In this document: one piece after another, positions 35,974 to 46,691 of the stretch
How positions within the stretch are numbered: position 1 is the stretch's first letter
Layout: every line of letters starts with the position of its first letter
Source: Calendula officinalis
Taxonomy: Eukaryota > Streptophyta > Magnoliopsida > Asterales > Asteraceae
Assembly: GCA_963853835.1 (NCBI GenBank)
Contig: OY970835.1
Coordinates: forward strand, 34,546,047 to 34,610,046
DNA: 64,000 bases
Reading direction: 5' to 3'
Notes under the pieces: generated by a model
Told to the model about the DNA's origin: nothing
The model's database searches: none
The model's input: the letters and a program-made list of their open reading frames with translations, nothing else
Made by a program: the position numbers and the translations under genes

Positions 35974-36700
35974 TGTTGAATATTTTATATTCTGTAACAA
36001 TGTTAGTAATAATCAAATAACCAAAATGAATAGACAAACCTGAAAGTTGACGAAGAACAAACTGCACGGAATGAAAGTTCCTGTCCTTAAAGGTTTATAC
36101 GTGCTTTATTCGCTGTAAGCCTCAAACGTACACACACAGGATTTGATGCAGCAACAACGGTATGTTCCACAGCAAGAAACACCGTGTAACACAAAGTGAT
36201 ACTCGGAAACAGAGAGAAGAAGCAATAGCGCAAGAAGCTGTTTGTTTTGGTGTGTTTTTCACTCTGCCAATGATGTCCCTTTTATAGGGAGTCATGAGGC
36301 AATACACAAAAAACGGTCAAGCAGTTTAATGGCCATTAACCTGTGATAAAAAACGTCTAGACTGAATTTAAACCAATTGATTATGGTCAAAAAACGGAAG
36401 CAGTATTAACAGCCCCCATTAAGTCTGGCGTTTCACTTGACTATCACAGAATGGCCACAAAAAAAAAAGCTCCTCAGCGACCGATGCGTCGTGCGAAGTG
36501 CAAAGTGCGCCTAAATCGCGCCATCGGTCTCGGCTCGGCGCGCGTGTGGGTCTAGCCTTTAATCCTCCACTAAAGCCTTTGAAAGCTTAAGGAATTAAAT
36601 GCCTTATAAACCCATTGAAAGTTCTTCCTCCCACCAATGTGGGAACTTGCCAACTTGCAAGTAATTAATTAATATCACCTATTAATTAATATTTCCAACA
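35974..36700 (-). repeat. 5' LTR of the Copia element
   Basis: 727 bp, nearly identical to the 3' LTR and with the same TGTTG...CAACA ends. The retroelement transcript would start here and run leftward. Confidence 0.95.
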
Positions 36701-36705
36701 ATATT

Positions 36706-37200
36706 TGCGTTCTGGACGTTTTTATAGCATAGCATAGCAGCGTCCCGACGTCAGACCCGACGTCAGCCTATCCGCCTTTTTGACCACGAGACTTGAATTC
36801 ATGACCTATATAGGTAACACCTTAGAGCATCTTCAATGGTATCTTTTTACAAAGCTTATTACCTTTTGTGTAGGTCATTTGAAGGTAAATGACCTTCTAG
36901 CAAAAAGTTTTTACTTCAAAAGCTTTTTATTCCCTAAGTTTTTCTCAAGACACAAAAATAGTTTTTTGTAGATTGATATGTATTGGAGCAAAAGCTTTTT
37001 GGAAATCTTATTTATAAATTTTGAATGGAAAGTCTATGTGACATTTATAATAAGTTATTGTAATGACTTAACCATTGTGGATGCTCTTAAATCCTCTTGG
37101 GATACTACTAGACTGCAAACATTAGGTATGATAGTCTATATTTACTATTTAGTGATGAGTGTCTTGGTGAAATTATTATAATATTGGGTTATCTAACATC
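36706..37200. other. Remainder of the duplicated DUF724 5' flank
   Basis: The sequence resumes exactly where the Copia element interrupted it (TGCGTTCTGGA; compare 23629-23640) and repeats CCCGACGTCAGACCCG as in the intact copy at about 23661. Similarity continues on the far side of the MITE at 36825-37086, through CTATTTAGTGATGAGTGT at 37145-37162. It is regulatory flank without a gene. Confidence 0.6.
36825..37086. mobile_element. PIF/Harbinger-type MITE (GAGCATC...GATGCTC), TSD TTA
   Basis: Left end GAGCATCTTCAATGGTA; right end inverted GAGCATCCACAATGGTTA. The 3-base target TTA lies on both sides (36822-36824 and 37087-37089). It is 262 bp and non-coding. The first bases GAGCA match the left end of the Harbinger element at 23696, so that transposase or a relative may have mobilised it. 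Confidence 0.78.
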
Positions 37201-37466
37201 GCCCTCGGCAGTTAAAATGGCAATTAAAATAATCAATGTATAAGTATTTATGGAAAACACTCTTCGATTAGTGATTTTAAGGATTAGTTTTTGTAATGAG
37301 TAATGGTATTTAGGCTTACCATTTAGACCTATTTATAGGCATACTCATTAGATTAAGACATGTGTCAAAATCAAGAGATAATATTATGAGAGAGAATTAG
37401 TGAAATACACATATTATCCTATCAAGTGGGTAGGTATATGAGTAAATCTAAATGGTAAGACTAAAG

Positions 37467-37846
37467 GGGTGTTTGGGATTGCTTATTGAAAATATATTAT
37501 GTGTTTTGAAAATGAATAATCAGATAGTTAGCGGTTACAAAACGTGATTCTGAAAAGTAGTGTTTGGATTTGATTATGCTGTTTGAAATCGCAATAATCA
37601 GGTAATCTGTTTTTAGTGTTTGGCAAACCTGATTATTTGTTTAGTTAATAGGTAATATTCAAAACTTCATTTTCAAAACGCAAATAAGTAGCTACCAACC
37701 TACTTTTTCAAAACTCCATTTTGAAAGCTCAAAAACGCAAATAAGTGATTATTTCATACCTTTTGTCAAACACTAGTTTTAGACTATTTGCGTTTTCAAA
37801 ACGTAATAAGCAGATAATCTACTTCAAATCGCAATCCCAAACACCC
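37467..37846. mobile_element. Inverted-repeat MITE with GGGTGTTTGGGATTGC ends
   Basis: Left GGGTGTTTGGGATTGC and right GCAATCCCAAACACCC are exact inverted copies, and the arms continue imperfectly toward the centre with repeated AAAACGCAAATAAG words. CTAAA occurs next to both borders, which may be the target duplication, but the exact length is unclear. The class is uncertain; hAT or Mutator are both possible. Confidence 0.7.
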
Positions 37847-38127
37847 TCTAAATATCATTTCTCTTTTGTAATTAGTGTGCACCATTTTAAGCATTTAATT
37901 TTTTCATAACCTTTACCCTTTTGATAATAGTTAGCAAAATCCATTGTATAATATAAATCTAAGAGCATATTGTGTGGCTCGTGGTCAATCAGTCCACGTC
38001 GTCATTCTCGTAGCAGCATCAAGCGTATCGTGGTGTAGACGGCAAGCCCAAGTGAGAGTGGGTGAGGAAAAACCATTTTTAATTAAATAATGGACTAGAT
38101 ATTTGTGATGGTGAGTGGCTTTAACAA

Positions 38128-38394
38128 AGGTTGAGCGTTTAAGTTGAAAAAACCGAACTGAACGAAACAACATTGATTATGATTTTCGGTTTGGTTTTCA
38201 ATTTTTTTATTTCATGGTTTTCGGTTTCCATCCTATTAGTTTCGATCCGGTTCTTAGATATGTGTGAGCATTTGACCCCGAATTGAACCGAAAACCGATA
38301 GAAACCAAACAGGATCAACATCGATTATCGTTTTCGGTCATTGTAATCTCATGATTTCGGTTTAGGTCCGGTTCACAGACCACACTCACTCCTA
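38128..38394. mobile_element. Degenerate hAT-like MITE rich in ACCGAAAACC words
   Basis: Internal sequence is made of AACCGAA and TTCGGTTT words like the element at 9299, and the right border CACTCACTCCTA resembles the TAGGGGTGAG end. The left border is worn (GGTTGAGCG) and no target duplication is clear. Confidence 0.45.
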
Positions 38395-38615
38395 AAAACT
38401 GATGTGACACTAATTTTTCATTCCATGATGGATGCAGTGGTCTTTAATTAGGGGCGTACCTTTAGTTGGATTGATTTTATCTGAATTAAATTGGTGAAAT
38501 CAAATAATGTTAGGTTCTTAAAAGTTTAAATCAAATTATCCAAACTACTTAAAAAATCAAACCATATGAATTAAATTAAAATTTGGTTATCCAAAATTTA
38601 CAATTTGATTTCTCA

Positions 38616-38935
38616 TACTTCCTCCGATTCAAAATAAGTGCTACACTTTGGGTTTCACAGTTTTTAAGTCAAAAGATTATAATGATTATTAAATTAGATT
38701 AATTGAATGGTTAGTGGATGATGAGTCTCACACCTTTTGAATAAAGTGGGGTTAATGATGTTTAAAAGTAAAAAAAGTAAGTGTAAATAGGTCATTTCAC
38801 TTTGTTAAAGTAGATAGTTAGTGGGTGTGGATTCTACTATTTTTTTCCAAATAAGATAATTTTTCAAAGTGTAGCACTTATTTTGAATCACCCACATAAG
38901 AATAATGTAGTACTTATTTTGAATAGGAGGAAGTA
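38616..38935. mobile_element. Stowaway-like MITE, copy E
   Basis: TACTTCCTCCGATTCAAAAT and the inverse ATTTTGAATAGGAGGAAGTA, with TA borders; 320 bp, non-coding. Confidence 0.9.
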
Positions 38936-39737
38936 TATCTAATTTAAGAGTACAAAAGTATAACATAAATAATAATTGGGTGTCTATAATTTTGGATATG
39001 TTGAACCGCCGAACGGTGGATTAAGTATCGACTCTATCCTTATGTGGATTAAGTGTCAAATAGCTTTGTGAGAAATCAAATTCTCCAGTTTTTTTTTATT
39101 TCTTTAGCTTACCAAACAAAAGAAATGAAATCAATTTCAAAATTTTTAATTTTATCTCTCCCAACCAAAATATTAGGTAAATGTAGGTTTTTGCAACGAA
39201 CCAATTTGGGCAAAATCTGGCCCAATATCCGTAATTTATATACACAGTGACAAAACTCACTTGTTTCGGTACTTCCTAACACAAAGAAATAAAGCCAGCT
39301 TAGTTTATATCGAACCCTTTTATAAATCATCTAGCCCCACACACACACACACATCAAAGTAGAAAATATTTTGTTCAAAAATTTGGTCGATCAAATAGGT
39401 GAGTGACACTCGATTTTGTTCGTAATCGTCAATAGTAATTCAGATTTGGTGCATTGATCGAACTACATTTTGGATTGATCGTAGTTTTGCTTTAGTTCTT
39501 CTGAGGTTTTCTAATTACCTTGATCTATAATTTGTTGTGGGTTTTTTAGGTCTTAATTAAGTAAAGTTTGCAGATTTGATTAAGTTGTTTTGGGTTTAAG
39601 GTTTTATATTCAGTTGCTGTTCATGTTAAAATTGTTTGATATGTTAAAACCGTAAAATTAAGATAACGTTGGATTTTATTTTCATTTTGCCTAATAATCT
39701 TTAAACTTTTGCAGTTTCTTGATATAATTGTAGTGAA
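38936..39737 (+). promoter_or_regulatory. Promoter, 5'UTR and 5'UTR intron of enoyl-ACP reductase
   Basis: Upstream DNA of the ENR gene. A donor-like AATAG/GTGAGTGAC at about 39399 and an acceptor TTTTGCAG at 39708-39715 suggest a 5'UTR intron of about 315 bases. A short CA microsatellite (ACACACACAC) lies at about 39339-39352. Leader introns are common in such plant genes. The transcription start is not defined. Confidence 0.5.
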
Positions 39738-42117
39738 ATGGCAACTGCAACTTCAAGCATGCATGCTGCTATAGCAAAGCCCTTGACTTTTAGCTTTAGT
39801 TCGTGTGATGTATCAAAGTCAAAGTCAAACATTGCAATTGTTAATGGAGAGAAATCATGGATGAAGCTTAAGAGCTCTTGTCACATTTCTTCAACACAAT
39901 TTATATCTCAAAATATTACATCAAATCCTGTGAAATTTAATCGAATGGTCACAAAAGCAATGTCTGAATCCAACGACACAAAACCCCTTCCTGGATTGCC
40001 TATTGATCTCAGAGGTTAGTTTTCTGGGCTACTTTTTTCCATGTAATGTAACAATTTATGTAATGTTACTGTGAAAGATGGCTAAATTCGAAATGCTCTA
40101 ACTAAAATTGTTTTATTATAAAATAGAGCAAATCATAATTAAGACAATAATTTGCAGGCAAGAGAGCATTCATTGCTGGTATAGCAGATGATAATGGATA
40201 TGGATGGGCAATTGCTAAATCTCTAGCTGCTGCTGGTGCTGAAATCCTTGTTGGCACGTGGGTCCCAGTAAGTCACTTAATCTAGATCTTGAGTATTCAT
40301 TATTTTTATTTTATTTAATTCCTGTGCATATTATATGTTCACAAAACTATGTTCATGTTACCTTTTAGTATTTGAAGCAAATTCTTCTAATTATTCTTAA
40401 TTTAGAGGTTTGATAACTTTAAGTATTTTTATTGATGAATGTTGTTCTTTATAGGCATTAAACATATTTGAGACCAGTCTTCGAAGGGGAAAGTTTGATG
40501 AATCGCGTGTGTAAGTGTCTTCAAAATTATCTCAAAAAAGTAAAATATTGTGACTTTTCAACTGATGAATGAGTGCATATTTAGGTTGCCAGATGGATCT
40601 TTGATGGAAATTACCAAAGTTTATCCTTTGGATGCAGTTTTTGATAGTCCTGAAGACGTACCTGAAGATGTAGGTTTAATTACCTCCTATGAAAAATGTT
40701 ATGTAATTTGTATACATAAATGTATATATATAAATCCTATAATTTGTGCAGATAAAATCAAACAAACGTTATGCAGGATCATCAAAGTGGACTGTTAAGG
40801 TACGAATTCCTTAATAATCATCATCTTGCTTCTTTTTATTAAGGTTTAATTTTGCGTATTATTATTATTATTATTATTTATGTTTTGCAGGAAGTTGCTG
40901 AATCTGTAAAAGAAGACTTTGGCAGCATTGATATTCTTGTGCATTCACTAGCTAATGGACCAGAGGTATATAATATTTGTGCTTGAATTTGTGTTTTTGA
41001 AGTGGTTATATGATTATTAACATGGGCATGCATGCAGGTAACAAAACCTCTTTTGGAAACATCAAGGTACGGATATCTTACAGCCATTTCTGCATCCAGT
41101 TACTCTTATGTGTCTTTGCTCCAACATTTTGTCCCAATAATGAACCCTGGTACATATATCCAACAAATTATTTATTATTGCAACTAAAATCCCTACTATA
41201 TATTTTAATAATTTTATGTTATGTTTCAGGTGGTGCTTCAATTTCTTTGACCTACATTGCTTCTGAAAGGATCATTCCAGGGTAATTAAACAAGTCCAAA
41301 GTCGCCAGAATGTATATTTAATGCATAAAACCTTCTAATTTTATTCAAATAATGTAACTTTTTAGTGATTCTTGACAAAAAGATTATTTATACAAAATTT
41401 GAAATCTTAGATAAAAAAAATTACCCACCCACCAATTTTGCCACATGTAATTCTTATAAACGGTTCCTTAATTCTTCTTTTACTATGCAGGTATGGTGGA
41501 GGTATGAGTTCAGCCAAAGCTGCTTTAGAGAGTGACACAAAAGTTAGTTAGTTATTTTATTTTATTATATTTTATTTCTCAACAGTGGTGGTATTTTATC
41601 AATGGTGATTGGTTGTTATGTTACTTAGGTACTGGCTTTTGAAGCTGGAAGAAAACACAGAGTGAGGGTGAACACTATCTCTGCAGGTAAACTTGCAATT
41701 TTTATGTTTCTTTATTTTTTATGTATTACTTGCGTAACACTATTTATTTAAATGTTTATTAATTACGTTATGTTGTAACAGGACCATTAAGAAGTCGAGC
41801 TGCTAAAGCTATTGGTTTCATTGATATGATGATTAATTATTCATCAGAAAATGCACCTTTGCAGAAAGAACTATCTGCAGGTTAGTCAGTCGCACACAAT
41901 CTTCATTTTTATTTCCTTTTTGCAATTAAAATATTAATAATTGTGATTTAAATAAACAGAGGAAGTGGGAAATGCTGCTGCTTTTTTGGCATCACCATTG
42001 GCTTCAGCAATCACAGGAACAGTTTTGTATGTCGATAATGGTCTGAATGCAATGGGAGTTGGGGTCGATAGCCCTGTTTTTAAGGATTTAAACATCCCAA
42101 CAGATAACAAAGATTAA
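39738..42117 (+). CDS. MOD1: Enoyl-[acyl-carrier-protein] reductase [NADH], chloroplastic
   Basis: Twelve coding exons: 39738-40014, 40158-40267, 40455-40510, 40585-40669, 40752-40799, 40891-40965, 41038-41149, 41230-41281, 41491-41542, 41629-41686, 41782-41880 and 41960-42117; 393 residues, ending DNKD. The Ser-rich N terminus of about 75 residues is a plastid transit peptide. The Rossmann fold starts RAFIAGIADDNGYGWAIA, and the SDR active site is YGGGMSSAKAALES (Tyr-x6-Lys). ISAGPLRSRAAKAI and SPLASAITGTVLYVDNGL complete the family signature. It reduces trans-2-enoyl-ACP with NADH in the last step of each fatty acid synthase II cycle in the plastid. In Arabidopsis the locus is MOD1/ENR1. 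All splice phases join. Nothing looks abnormal, and it is probably functional. Confidence 0.95.
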
Positions 42118-42999
42118 TGTTTTCAAATTTTTATTTAGTTAATTTATGTAATGGCTTTTGGGAATAGTAGGTTGGTTAGTTTGGCTTCCCATTATGAGTT
42201 ATTGGTGTTTAAATTTGACTATTTGAGACAGTGAGTAATACACTTGTTGAGCAGGATTTTTTTAATTATAATTTGAGGCAATTGATGAGGCTTTCTTGCT
42301 ATCATTTATTCTTGAAGGTGGGTATATATAAGGCACAAACTTTTTTGTATGTTAAACGACAATTAGAGTTTTAAGTTTATAATCAAGAACAAATTCTCAT
42401 CTCTATTTAGCACATCTTTGGGTAACGTATAACCCTTCAATATGTAGTATGGCTATTAGAAGTCCGTTGTCAATCCCACAAAGAATGGTAATCTTTTTTA
42501 GTATATATATATTTAAACTACTTAAATTGTCAAAAGTGAAAGTATTTGATTTGTTTTTAGCCAATGAGTTGGTAAAAGATTAAAATTTTTAGGCTATTGA
42601 ATAGCAGCACCGGTCTCTTAAAGATATCTTCTAGAAAAAGTTTTGTTGTTGAACAATATCAAATGCTAAAGTTTACTAAATATCACTAGAAACTATGAGT
42701 ATTTGAAATGATATTCATTAGTCTTCAAACACGCATAAACAATGTAATTGATTTAAGCGGTATGGTGTGGAAAGCCAGATAAAATGTCAAAATGTTGAGT
42801 TGAAAATATAAAACAATTTAAAACAAGGTTGCTTGATTGTAATCAATAAGCAAAAGGTGTTCTGTGTTTGTTTGTTATTCAGACGAGAAAAGCAAGAACC
42901 ATTAATCCATTATAACAAATGTATTTATTTGAAAAACAGACACAAAATAGAAAAAATAATGCAGCAAAGGAAGCAAGGTACTGGAACTAGAAGGGTGGT
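42118..42999. other. Convergent intergenic region between ENR and the NDUFA6-type gene
   Basis: It holds the two 3'UTRs and AT-rich spacer. I see no gene or bounded transposon. Confidence 0.4.
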
Positions 43000-44095
43000 T
43001 TAAAAGTAGTTGGTTTTGTAGAAATTTTTGAGAAAGTTGGACAAATTCTCATCCTTGGTGGCAACATCTTGAACAAGCCCATGATTACCAACAACATACT
43101 GACCAATTATATGATGTCGTTGCTTTGCATGCTCTGTTATGTTGCTCAACTCTTCCATTCCCTTGAATAACAGCATATCAATCACCTGCAACCAACATAC
43201 CAACCAAACTAACATCATTTTTATGCTGACTTATTTTAGCATCAGTTCATCACTAGTCTAATGATCATGATTCATCAACTCCCTACATGATTTGTTCAAG
43301 TAAGAAAACCTGCCTCTTTAGCTTCATCCTTGTAACAAACTAATCATCCTGTTGGCCTAATGTTATGCTAAATTATGTGAACTCAAGTTTTAAGTGAATG
43401 ATCTTAGAAGACTTAGTTTATAGAACACTTGAAGCATATTGGGTAAAATGAGTTTTTTCAGCATATTTAACTCAGAAAAGTTTAAACTATTTCAAGATGC
43501 TTCTCCATCCCAAACACAATTTAAATTTCGAGTTTAGACCTAGAACATTTCACATACAAGATTGATAAAAACGTTAAACGCGTAAACCCAAACAATAACT
43601 GCAGCAATTATCTCAATTCTAATGTAAATTTGATATTTTGCACCGTGTAGTTTCAAATCCCCATTTCAATTTCAAAGTTAATAATTTACCATTTGACCTA
43701 ACATCAAATTAATCCCATTTCTAGAAGAGAGGGAGAGTTGAACAACTACTGTTTTCTAATGGGAGAAACATTCCTCTAAAGTCCCCCAAAACCCTTAACC
43801 ATTCAAAATTCTTTTCCCTCTAATCCTCTATCGAATATTTAAAACAACAAAAACGAAATTAAACGCAGGATGCGATAGAAAATACCTTAGGGTTAGTGAT
43901 ATGGGCGTTTTTACGGATTTCAGCAGCGATTGTGGAGCGAAGCTGAGAAGGATTAACAACATCGTACAGATTATAAATATCCATGATCGCAGGAATAGAT
44001 CTGCAAGCTGCACGGAAGAAATCGAAGGTTCGTTGTCTAGCTTCAACCAGATTGGCTGAATTTGGGGGTACTTTCACCCTCATTGCAAACGCCAT
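43000..44095 (-). CDS. Complex I subunit B14 / NDUFA6-type LYR protein
   Basis: Two exons on the minus strand, 44095-43886 and 43185-43000, give 131 residues. The start MAFAMRVKVPPNSANL is the ATG at 44093-44095; the frame extends two codons upstream only to a TTG. The segment EARQRTFDFFRAACRSIP is followed by IMDIYNLYDVV and then HAKQRHHIIGQYVVG, which is the plant NDUFA6 orthologue pattern and belongs to the LYR/Complex1_LYR family. The product is a peripheral subunit of mitochondrial NADH dehydrogenase that in other eukaryotes binds the mitochondrial acyl-carrier protein. It ends FYKTNYF. No cleavable presequence is apparent. The gene is complete, with a single 700-base intron. Confidence 0.93.
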
Positions 44096-44910
44096 TTTCA
44101 ATTTCTTCTTGAGTTTTGATTCGTCACTTGAATGAAAGAAATTGAGAGTGGAAAAGAAGTAGGATCAATACGGTGTTTCTGGGTCTGTGGCTTGGCTGAA
44201 TTTCTTCCAAGAGATGTTTTGGTTGCGTATTTATGTCATTAGAAGTTATGTGTATAAATGAAGGGTTATTGTGTAAATATAAAAAGTTAAAGGTTGTAAG
44301 ATATTGCAAATAATGGAATTGTAGAAAACAAGACTGCGTGATACGGCTAGTTTTAAAATATACACTTTTTTACATTAAATTTAGATTTATATTATTTTAT
44401 ATTCATGAAAAAAAAAAATGTAATGCAAATTTAATGCTAATCTTCTTGCTCCATTAGACGATGATTATTAAGGGTGTTTAAAGGGTCAAACCAGACCTAA
44501 AATTTGAACCCGATTATGCTAGTGGTGATATTTTATATCTATGTTTCTTCTTTCTACATTTTTCTTGCCACTGTTTGTGCATACCACCTGAATATTGAGA
44601 TGATTTAAATTACTTTAATTAGGGACAAATATGAAAAAGCTATAAATATTGATTTAAATAACTTCAATTAGGGATAGATGTGCTAGTTGTCACACTTGCT
44701 TTTAGCGTATTTTTTATTTGATATGTATAAATATTTGGTTGTTTATAGGATATATATAAAAAAGCTAATGATGCAACTCTGATACTATAATTTATAAATT
44801 ACAGTATAAGTTAGCAGAAATATCCATGCACTATTTGTCGTTAATTTCCATTGTCGGTAATTCTTTTTATTAGCAAAAAATAAATAAGATATTTAAAAAG
44901 TATATTATAT
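44096..44910. other. Upstream region of the NDUFA6-type gene
   Basis: It contains the presumed promoter and 5'UTR (pyrimidine/purine mixed, about 44096-44200), then AT-rich DNA. No further gene, RNA or clear repeat is visible before the solo LTR. Confidence 0.4.
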
Positions 44911-44915
44911 AAAAG

Positions 44916-46686
44916 TGTAACGACCCGAATTTGTAAATAAATTAAATATGTAAAAATATGATAATTATGGATAAATCATATAAATTACGTGGAAATTGGT
45001 TTCGTGTCGTTTGGACACCGTACGAGAAAGTTACGGGCGAAACCGGGTCGAGACAAGTTGGAAAAAGTGCAGCCTTGCTGCCATCAGGAGTTCGCGACGC
45101 GAACTATAAGTTCCCGATCGGGAACTTGCTCCAGGGAGTTTGGCCATGTGTCGCTAAGTAGTTCGCGACTAGATAACGATCGCTAAGTATGCGTGTAGAA
45201 GGAGAGTTCGCGACGCGAACTATGGTCGCGCCGTGAACTTGTGTCTGGCAGCATTAAAGTCGGGATTTGGCTCATTTATTGCCAAGTGAAACCCTAGTTT
45301 TTCTCTCTTCGAACTTGTGAACGATTTTGGGTGTCAAGCATCATTTGGAGTCGATTTCTTCATCAAATCTTGTGATTCTTCACTCCTAGTTGAAGATTTA
45401 AGGTATATCTTCAATCCTTTGTAGTTGTAGCTTTAGATCTATGGGTTTAGAAGCTTGGGGTTAAAACCCTAGTTCTTGGGGTTATAGATTATGGTGATAT
45501 AAATGGTGTATACACTTAATAGATGGTATATTAATAAGGAAATCAAGTGTATGGTTAAGATTTGTAAGAATCTTAAGGGTTGGTTAAACCTAGGGTTTGG
45601 TAAATCACCATATTTGGGGGAAATGGATTGATGGGTGTTATCTAGAGGTAGATGAACACATTGATAGTAGATTGTGATGTTGATCATTGTATGATCATTG
45701 TTTAGGCTTTCGGTGACACCTTGGAAAGTCGGTGAAATTGTGAAGCAAGAGCTTTGGTGTCAAGAACACAGTTGGAGCATCTTTATTGCTAAGGTGAGTA
45801 CGTGTGGAATTTACTGAGTACATAGCCCTTTTAAATATTTTCATTACTTGTGTTATGGTCTATTTGCTTAATTGTGTAGACTAGTAGTTGATAGTTAGTT
45901 ATACCTATGATAGTATTGAACTAACTTGTTGATGATGAAAGTGCTAGCAGAGAGCTAGATTTGGCATAACCATAGGGTTATGATTAGATTGAGATGGTGT
46001 GATGGTACGGGTTACTCCCGATCATGGGGTGTGGATTGAGGGGCAGTTGGGCGTATTCCCATCGACTCTTCCACGTTAGTCATGAGATGACACGGGCAAC
46101 TCCCGGTCATGAGGTGTGGAGTGAGGGGCAGTTGGGTGAATTCCCAGGTGAATTCCCATCGACTCATCCACGTTAGTTATGCGATGTCACGGGATACTCC
46201 CGGTCATGAGGTGTGGAGTGAGGGGCAGTTGGGGCGAATTCCCATCGACTCATCCACGTTAGTTGTGATTGCTAGGTAAGCAAGATTGATAGGGTCACGC
46301 TAAGGTGACTAGACTGGATAGTTGGATATATATATGTATATTGATTGGTTATATGAAATGTGACATTCATTTTATTATCGGGTCTACACCCATGTAGCTC
46401 ACGAGACGTTTTTGTCTCACGTACTCCTTGTTTGTTTTGCTATGTACTCAGGTTCGGGATCGAAGGCTTAGGTTCGCACGGATAGAGTTGCGGGACCTAG
46501 AGTAGAAGAACTTTAGATTGGATTTATGCTTAGCTTTGGTTTTGATATATTTTGTAACACCGAAACTTTATACTCTGATTCATACCAAAGGTTTTTGTAA
46601 ATCCATATTTTTGGGATAGTTCTTCTATTTATGAAAAATGTTTTATTTTGGGCGAATATTTTGTAATTAAAAATTGAGGTGTTACA
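44916..46686 (+). mobile_element. Solo LTR 3 (TGTAACGACCCG family), 5-bp TSD AAAAG
   Basis: Starts TGTAACGACCCGAATTTGTA and ends GAGGTGTTACA; perfect duplications AAAAG at 44911-44915 and 46687-46691. Same family as solo LTR 2, but without the nested MITE and with its own internal tandem repeat (46007-46270). Palindromes GTTCGCGACGCGAAC occur at about 45090 and 45205. No internal region remains. Confidence 0.9.
46007..46270. repeat. Three-copy tandem repeat (about 85-95 bp) inside solo LTR 3
   Basis: Each unit runs ACGGG..ACTCCCG.TCATG, then GGGGCAGTTGG, then CCCATCGACTC and CCACGTTAGT. The units begin near 46007, 46090 and 46186. The middle unit carries an extra duplicated GGTGAATTCCCA. Solo LTR 2 lacks this array, so it expanded within one LTR lineage. 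Confidence 0.8.
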
Positions 46687-46691
46687 AAAAG

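Larger units (their letters stand above)
30479..36700 (-). mobile_element. Full-length Ty1/Copia retrotransposon, 5-bp TSD ATATT
   Basis: Two LTRs (30479-31214 and 35974-36700) enclose a gag-pol region read on the minus strand. Perfect target duplications ATATT lie at 30474-30478 and 36701-36705. The intact paralogue at about 23621-23635 shows the unoccupied site GGGGCTATATTTGCGTTC. The domain order is gag, protease, integrase, reverse transcriptase, RNase H, as in Copia. The LTRs differ by eye at only scattered bases, one 7-base indel and an A-run length, so insertion is recent. No methionine-initiator tRNA primer site of the usual TGGTATCAGAGC type is seen next to the 5' LTR. Confidence 0.96.
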
